Assembly (NCBI GenBank): GCA_964504195.1
Contig: CAZDDI010000023.1
Coordinates: 1-57,394 of the forward strand
Direction of reading: 5' to 3'
From: CAZDDI01 sp964504195
GTDB lineage: Bacteria > Chloroflexota > Anaerolineae > B4-G1 > SLSP01
DNA length: 57,394 bases
The notes beneath the pieces were generated by a model that was not told the origin of the DNA, did not search any database, and saw only the letters and a program-made list of their open reading frames with translations. Shown here in pieces: positions 54,018-57,394 of this stretch. The stretch's first letter is position 1. Each line of letters starts with the position of its first letter. The translations under genes and the position numbers were made by a program.

Positions 54018-55277
54018 TTACCCCAGTTGCCATAGCCCAATTTTACCATCGTGAGCGGCGGAGGCAAGGCGGGTACCGTCGGGACTGAAGGTGACGCTGG
54101 TGATGTGGCCTTCGTGCGCGGTTAGTTTGGGGGGCGTGGCGGGTGTGCTCCCGCCAGGGAGTCCCCAGAGCCGTATCAATTTGTCCCAGCTGCCGGTGGC
54201 AAGCAGGCGGCCATTGGGATGGTATGCCAGCGCGAAGATCAACACAATCAGATCGCCGTCTTCACTCAGGCTGTGGTCTTCGCGCCCGGTGGCGACCTGC
54301 CAGAAGCGGAGCGCCTGATCCCAGCCGCCGGAGGCAAGGGTGCTCCCGTCGGGGCTGAAGGCCACTGCGGTGACTTGCGCTGTATGACCCACCAGCTTAT
54401 GCACTTCGCGCCCTTTGAGCGGGTCCCAGAGGCGCACGCTGCGATCCCAGCTCCCGGCTGAGGCAAGTGTTTGTCCGCCAGGACTGAAGGCCAGTGCGCT
54501 GATGCCGCCAGCGTGTCCGCTCAGGCGTTTGATATCTTGTCCGGTGGTGGTGTTCCATAACCAGATGGTCTTGTCCGCACTGCCCGAAGCCAGATATTTG
54601 CTGTCTGGACTGTACGCGAGGCAAGTGATGGCGGCGGTATGGCCTTGCAAGCGGCGCGGCGGCTTGTGGAGTTCTTCGAGTTCCCATAGGTACACGCCTC
54701 CGTCCGTGCTGCCTAGTGCCAGATATTTGCCGTCGGGCTGGAAGACGACACTGGTAAAAAGCCCGCTATGTCCATGGCCGCTCAGGGTGTACTGGGGTTG
54801 CCCGTCGGCGGCGTCCCACAGGCGCGCAAGGCCGTCGAACCCGGCTGAGGCCAGCCCGCCGCCGAGGGGGTTGAAGGCTACGCTCGATACACCTCCCCGG
54901 TGTGCGTCCCACAGGCGGATCAGTTTGATGTTGTTCGTTAGGTCGAGCGGAGTGGTGGTGGTCGCGTCGGGGATGAGACCTAACGCCATTGCCCATGATT
55001 CAACGGCCCAACGCGCGGCTTGCTCGTTGAGCGCGAGTGCATCGCGCAGCTCGGCGGTCACTTGCGCCAGCATCACATGGGTCGGAACTTGTCCGTTGAG
55101 CGTCAATAAATCGTTCACCGCACCCTGCTGCAAGGCGCTGATGAGCACGAAAATTTCGCGCTTGTGCGCGCCAGCGAAATCGCGCAGGAACGCTTCGCAA
55201 CGGCGGCTGTTTTGGTAAACCTCCGGGCCGTATTGGGTGATAATTTGTTTTAGGGCTTCGCGGGCGGCGTTGTTCAT
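54018..55277 (-). CDS. WD40-repeat protein with a helical N-terminal domain
   Basis: The 419-residue protein has a helical N-terminal domain of about 110 residues (QNSRRCEAFLRDFAGAHKRE, ARWAVESWAMALGL). I recognise this domain from proteins that fuse it to diverse sensor or repeat modules, but cannot name it. Seven WD repeats follow, each with a (V/L)W(D/N/E) end, such as RLWDAADG, YLWELEEL, WLWNTTTG, RLWDPLKG, RFWQVATG, RLWGLPGG and GLWQLG. Seven repeats form a complete propeller. It has no signal peptide and is cytoplasmic. Its place between the phosphatase and the kinase suggests a scaffold. Confidence 0.9.
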   Translation of the reverse strand: MNNAAREALKQIITQYGPEVYQNSRRCEAFLRDFAGAHKREIFVLISALQQGAVNDLLTLNGQVPTHVMLAQVTAELRDALALNEQAARWAVESWAMALGLIPDATTTTPLDLTNNIKLIRLWDAHRGGVSSVAFNPLGGGLASAGFDGLARLWDAADGQPQYTLSGHGHSGLFTSVVFQPDGKYLALGSTDGGVYLWELEELHKPPRRLQGHTAAITCLAYSPDSKYLASGSADKTIWLWNTTTGQDIKRLSGHAGGISALAFSPGGQTLASAGSWDRSVRLWDPLKGREVHKLVGHTAQVTAVAFSPDGSTLASGGWDQALRFWQVATGREDHSLSEDGDLIVLIFALAYHPNGRLLATGSWDKLIRLWGLPGGSTPATPPKLTAHEGHITSVTFSPDGTRLASAAHDGKIGLWQLG

Positions 55278-55392
55278 GCGGTCAATATAAGTAAGCGAAT
55301 TTTACCGCAGAGCCTACCAAGAGCACAGAGATTCCTGGGGCTTCTTGACGCGCTCTGCGATCTCTGTGGTGAAAACAATTGTGGCTATGCGT

Positions 55393-56430
55393 TTAGTCCT
55401 CATCTGTCGGGGCGGGGGACTCAGGCAAACCAGGATTATCAATCCATAGTCCGGGCGGGGTTTCGGCCTGTTGTGCGGCTTCAGCGGCGGTGAGCAGTTG
55501 TTTGAGCAGGGCACGCTCCTCGGCGCTGGGCAAGGCGGCTTCACGGCATAACAGTCCTAGCGTGATGTCATCACCGCTGCCCGCTTGTGTGGCTTCGGTC
55601 AACCACCCTTCGAGATTTTCATTGACGGCTTCAAGTCCTTCTGCCCGCATAATCTCCCAGGTGTCGCTGGCTACTTTGACGAAGTCCTCTTCGTTGGCGA
55701 AAGAATTGGCGTAACCGTCAGTGGCGAGGATGATGAGCGCGGGGGGGACATCCAGTACGGGCTGCAAGCGCACGCGAAAATCACGCCAGGCATTTGGTAC
55801 ACATAGCGACGTGGTCTGGTTGGCGAACAGGCGGCTATCTTCCGGCAAGGGGCGCTGCACCTCGCCGCTCTCGGAGACGGTGAGAATATCGCCATCGCCC
55901 AGCTGCAAGTAGAGGATAAACTGCTCGGTCGCCAGTACGACCAGTACTGTTGCCCCATACGCCAGCAGCGGGTTAGCTTCTACCAGTTGGACGGCTGAGG
56001 GATTGTTCTTTTCAGCCAACAATGCCAGCTCTTGCCGGGTGAAGGGCGTTTCTTGCAGATGTTGTTCTACTGCCGTCACCCACTCACGCAGAATCTCGCG
56101 CGGCAGGTGTTCCTCAGCCGTGCGTTTGATAGCGGAAAAATTGGTGGGGTCGGGCTGTCCATCGAGCAGGTCTTGCAGCACCCAGGCCGCCGCCTCTACT
56201 GCACGCGTGGAGCCGAGGTGGCTGCGGAAGCTTTTGGCGCTGCCGTGCCCATCGGAGACGGCCAAAATCATGCGCTGGCCGGCGCCAGAGGCTGGCAGCC
56301 AGGTGATAGCGTCCTGATTGGGCATGTCAGCGCGGATGTGTGACGCGCCGCGCACGGTGCTGCCGATAGCACGCCAGGTCGCAACACGCCCTGGCCCGGC
56401 GACCAGAGTGGAGCGGCGGGTTTTAGCCAT
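55393..56430 (-). CDS. PP2C-family protein phosphatase
   Basis: The 345-residue protein starts at ATG 56430 with AAGGAG, 12 bases after the TerY-like stop. PP2C metal and phosphate motifs are NQDA (38-41), SDGHGSAKS with Asp60, ILATDGYANSF, and GSGDDITLGLLC. A C-terminal tail of about 50 residues is Pro/Glu-rich. PP2C enzymes remove phosphate from Ser/Thr with two metal ions. It is the phosphatase of the TerY-P triad with the kinase downstream. Confidence 0.93.
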   Translation of the reverse strand: MAKTRRSTLVAGPGRVATWRAIGSTVRGASHIRADMPNQDAITWLPASGAGQRMILAVSDGHGSAKSFRSHLGSTRAVEAAAWVLQDLLDGQPDPTNFSAIKRTAEEHLPREILREWVTAVEQHLQETPFTRQELALLAEKNNPSAVQLVEANPLLAYGATVLVVLATEQFILYLQLGDGDILTVSESGEVQRPLPEDSRLFANQTTSLCVPNAWRDFRVRLQPVLDVPPALIILATDGYANSFANEEDFVKVASDTWEIMRAEGLEAVNENLEGWLTEATQAGSGDDITLGLLCREAALPSAEERALLKQLLTAAEAAQQAETPPGLWIDNPGLPESPAPTDED

Positions 56431-56442
56431 AGCTGGCTCCTT

Positions 56443-57150
56443 TTACCAAACGTCGGCGGCAGTAGTAGGATCGTCGGCGACGTCGGGGAGTGTGGGGATA
56501 GGGACGTGTGGCGCGGTGATGGCCGCATCTGCCGATTGGCTGGCCGGAGCGGAGGCCGACTTCAATACGACCGTGGAGACCCACCGAATGTATCTCACCA
56601 ATGATTCAGGGCTGTTGGCCTGCAAGGGTTTGAGTTCGGGGTTGCCGATGAACTTTTGGAGGACATCATAATCCGCATCTTGACCGATAGCGATGGCGAT
56701 GCGCACGGATTTCTTGCCCCAGGGCTGATCGAGTAGTTGTTGCAGGCCGGTCTTGTAGTCATCGGTGGGCTGCCCGTCGGAAATCAGCACCAGCACGGGG
56801 GGGAGGGCGCGGTCGGTCATCGGCGGGATTTTGAGCTGTTCGGCGGTGATGGAGAATGCCTTGCCCATGTCAGTCACGCCATCGGCTTTGAGGTCTACCC
56901 ACTGAAATTCTGCGATATCAGTAGGCTGGGATAGGTGCCACTGCGCGCCATCGGAAAAACTTACCGCGCGCACCAATACCTGCGCGTTGGGGTTTTCATC
57001 CGCCACTTTCTGCATGTGAGGAATGGCTTCGCGGATAGCGGTATTCAACGCCTGAATTTTGCCTTCTTGTGACATCGAACCCGAACAGTCGGCAATCCAG
57101 ATAAAATGCAGCGGGCGTGTCGCTAATTCACCACCGGGTCGTCTCATCAT
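56443..57150 (-). CDS. TerY-like VWA protein
   Basis: The 235-residue protein starts at ATG 57150 with AAGGAG upstream. The MIDAS residues are Asp21-x-Ser23-x-Ser25 in ADCSGSM, the Thr in DGVTDMGKAF and the Asp in LISDGQPTDD. VRIAIAIGQDADYDVLQKFIGN is also TerY-like. The C-terminus (about 190-235) is a Pro/Ala/Asp-rich tail without the zinc-binding cysteines that some TerY proteins carry. No TerC, TerD or TerB is in the window. It starts a minus-strand unit behind the promoter at 57223-57250. Confidence 0.9.
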   Translation of the reverse strand: MMRRPGGELATRPLHFIWIADCSGSMSQEGKIQALNTAIREAIPHMQKVADENPNAQVLVRAVSFSDGAQWHLSQPTDIAEFQWVDLKADGVTDMGKAFSITAEQLKIPPMTDRALPPVLVLISDGQPTDDYKTGLQQLLDQPWGKKSVRIAIAIGQDADYDVLQKFIGNPELKPLQANSPESLVRYIRWVSTVVLKSASAPASQSADAAITAPHVPIPTLPDVADDPTTAADVW

Positions 57151-57222
57151 GTTGTCTGCTCCTTTCCAATCATCATAGTCTTTACGCGCAGCGCGCGTGC
57201 AAGTTTCAGTACTGATACTCTA

Positions 57223-57250
57223 AGTATAGAACAAGTTGCGGGAGAGTCAA
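57223..57250 (-). promoter_or_regulatory. promoter of the TerY-P operon
   Basis: On the minus strand TTGACT (57250-57245) and TATACT (57228-57223) are 16 bases apart. The leader is about 65 bases, with AAGGAG before ATG 57150. The terminal repeat starts only 14 bases upstream. Confidence 0.7.
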
Positions 57251-57263
57251 TGCACGGGATGGG

Positions 57264-57327
57264 AAAGGGTATAGGACAAATTATTGAGGAGTTTTCCCCC
57301 TATCCCCCTATCCCCCTGCCCCCTTTC
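57264..57327. repeat. terminal inverted repeat, right copy
   Basis: This is the inverted counterpart of positions 1-56. It carries one extra CTATCCCCC unit. Confidence 0.85.
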
Positions 57328-57359
57328 CCCCGCAAGCGGGGGAAAGGGGGGATTTTTTT
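57319..57359 (+). terminator. hairpin with T-run at the window end
   Basis: C-rich 57319-57333 pairs with G-rich 57336-57350, followed by GATTTTTTT. No plus-strand gene in the window ends here, so it is part of the repeat. Confidence 0.6.
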
Positions 57360-57369
57360 GAGGGAGTTT

Positions 57370-57394
57370 TGAGCGGCGGCTTCGCCGCCGCTCA
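57370..57394. repeat. GC palindrome at the last base of the window
   Basis: TGAGCGGCGGC pairs with GCCGCCGCTCA around TTC, and the window ends exactly at its last base. Confidence 0.8.

Noticed and set aside
56443..57150. Tellurite-resistance operon
   Set aside because: Only a TerY-like protein is present, with no TerB, TerC or TerD, so the resistance label is not supported.

Overview
The window looks like one complete contig from a Chloroflexota genome, most likely an Anaerolineae-type lineage. This is inferred from gene content and style: a YvcK with an N-terminal membrane segment, a baseplate J-like membrane protein, very large secreted repeat proteins ending near a YLPxV motif, Thr/Pro-rich linkers, many multi-GAF kinases and mid-to-high GC. 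No rRNA or tRNA was found to confirm it. The two window ends carry inverted copies of the same C/T-rich repeat (1-56 and 57264-57327), which probably explains why assembly stopped there.

1-9.1 kb, plus strand: central metabolism and envelope genes. yvcK, an orphan antitoxin with a broken toxin start, then the glycolytic run gap-pgk-tpiA, a small membrane protein, a baseplate J-like protein, ruvX and mltG, closed by two hairpins. 9.1-12.9 kb: a small helical protein on the minus strand, then a two-gene unit of a membrane histidine kinase and a membrane-anchored Thr/Pro-rich protein. 13.2-29.1 kb: two secreted surface proteins. One has 3722 residues with a propeller-like repeat block, a GEVED domain and an InlB-type repeat. 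The other has a P-domain-like N-terminus and eight DUF11 repeats and is cut by a 100-N gap that is probably an assembly artefact. 29.3-32.5 kb: a lipoprotein glycosidase of family GH57.

32.6-42.9 kb: rpoC on the minus strand without rpoB beside it, then divergent malQ and a 1203-residue hybrid histidine kinase with three GAF domains. 43-46.7 kb, minus strand: a GAF-type methionine sulfoxide reductase, a radical SAM/FAD oxidoreductase pair and rubredoxin, with dispersed palindromic repeats between them.

46.8-57.2 kb, minus strand: the most interesting region. A TerY-like VWA protein, a PP2C phosphatase, a seven-blade WD40 protein and a zinc-ribbon Ser/Thr kinase follow one another behind one good promoter. 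They are followed by a membrane-anchored solute-binding-like protein, a solute-binding/VWA fusion, two small uncharacterised proteins and a Leu/Ile/Val-binding-type lipoprotein. The core matches the known TerY-P triad (VWA, phosphatase, kinase). The WD40 scaffold and the string of solute-binding proteins without any ABC permease or ATPase look like an extension that could sense an extracellular ligand and switch a phosphorylation circuit.
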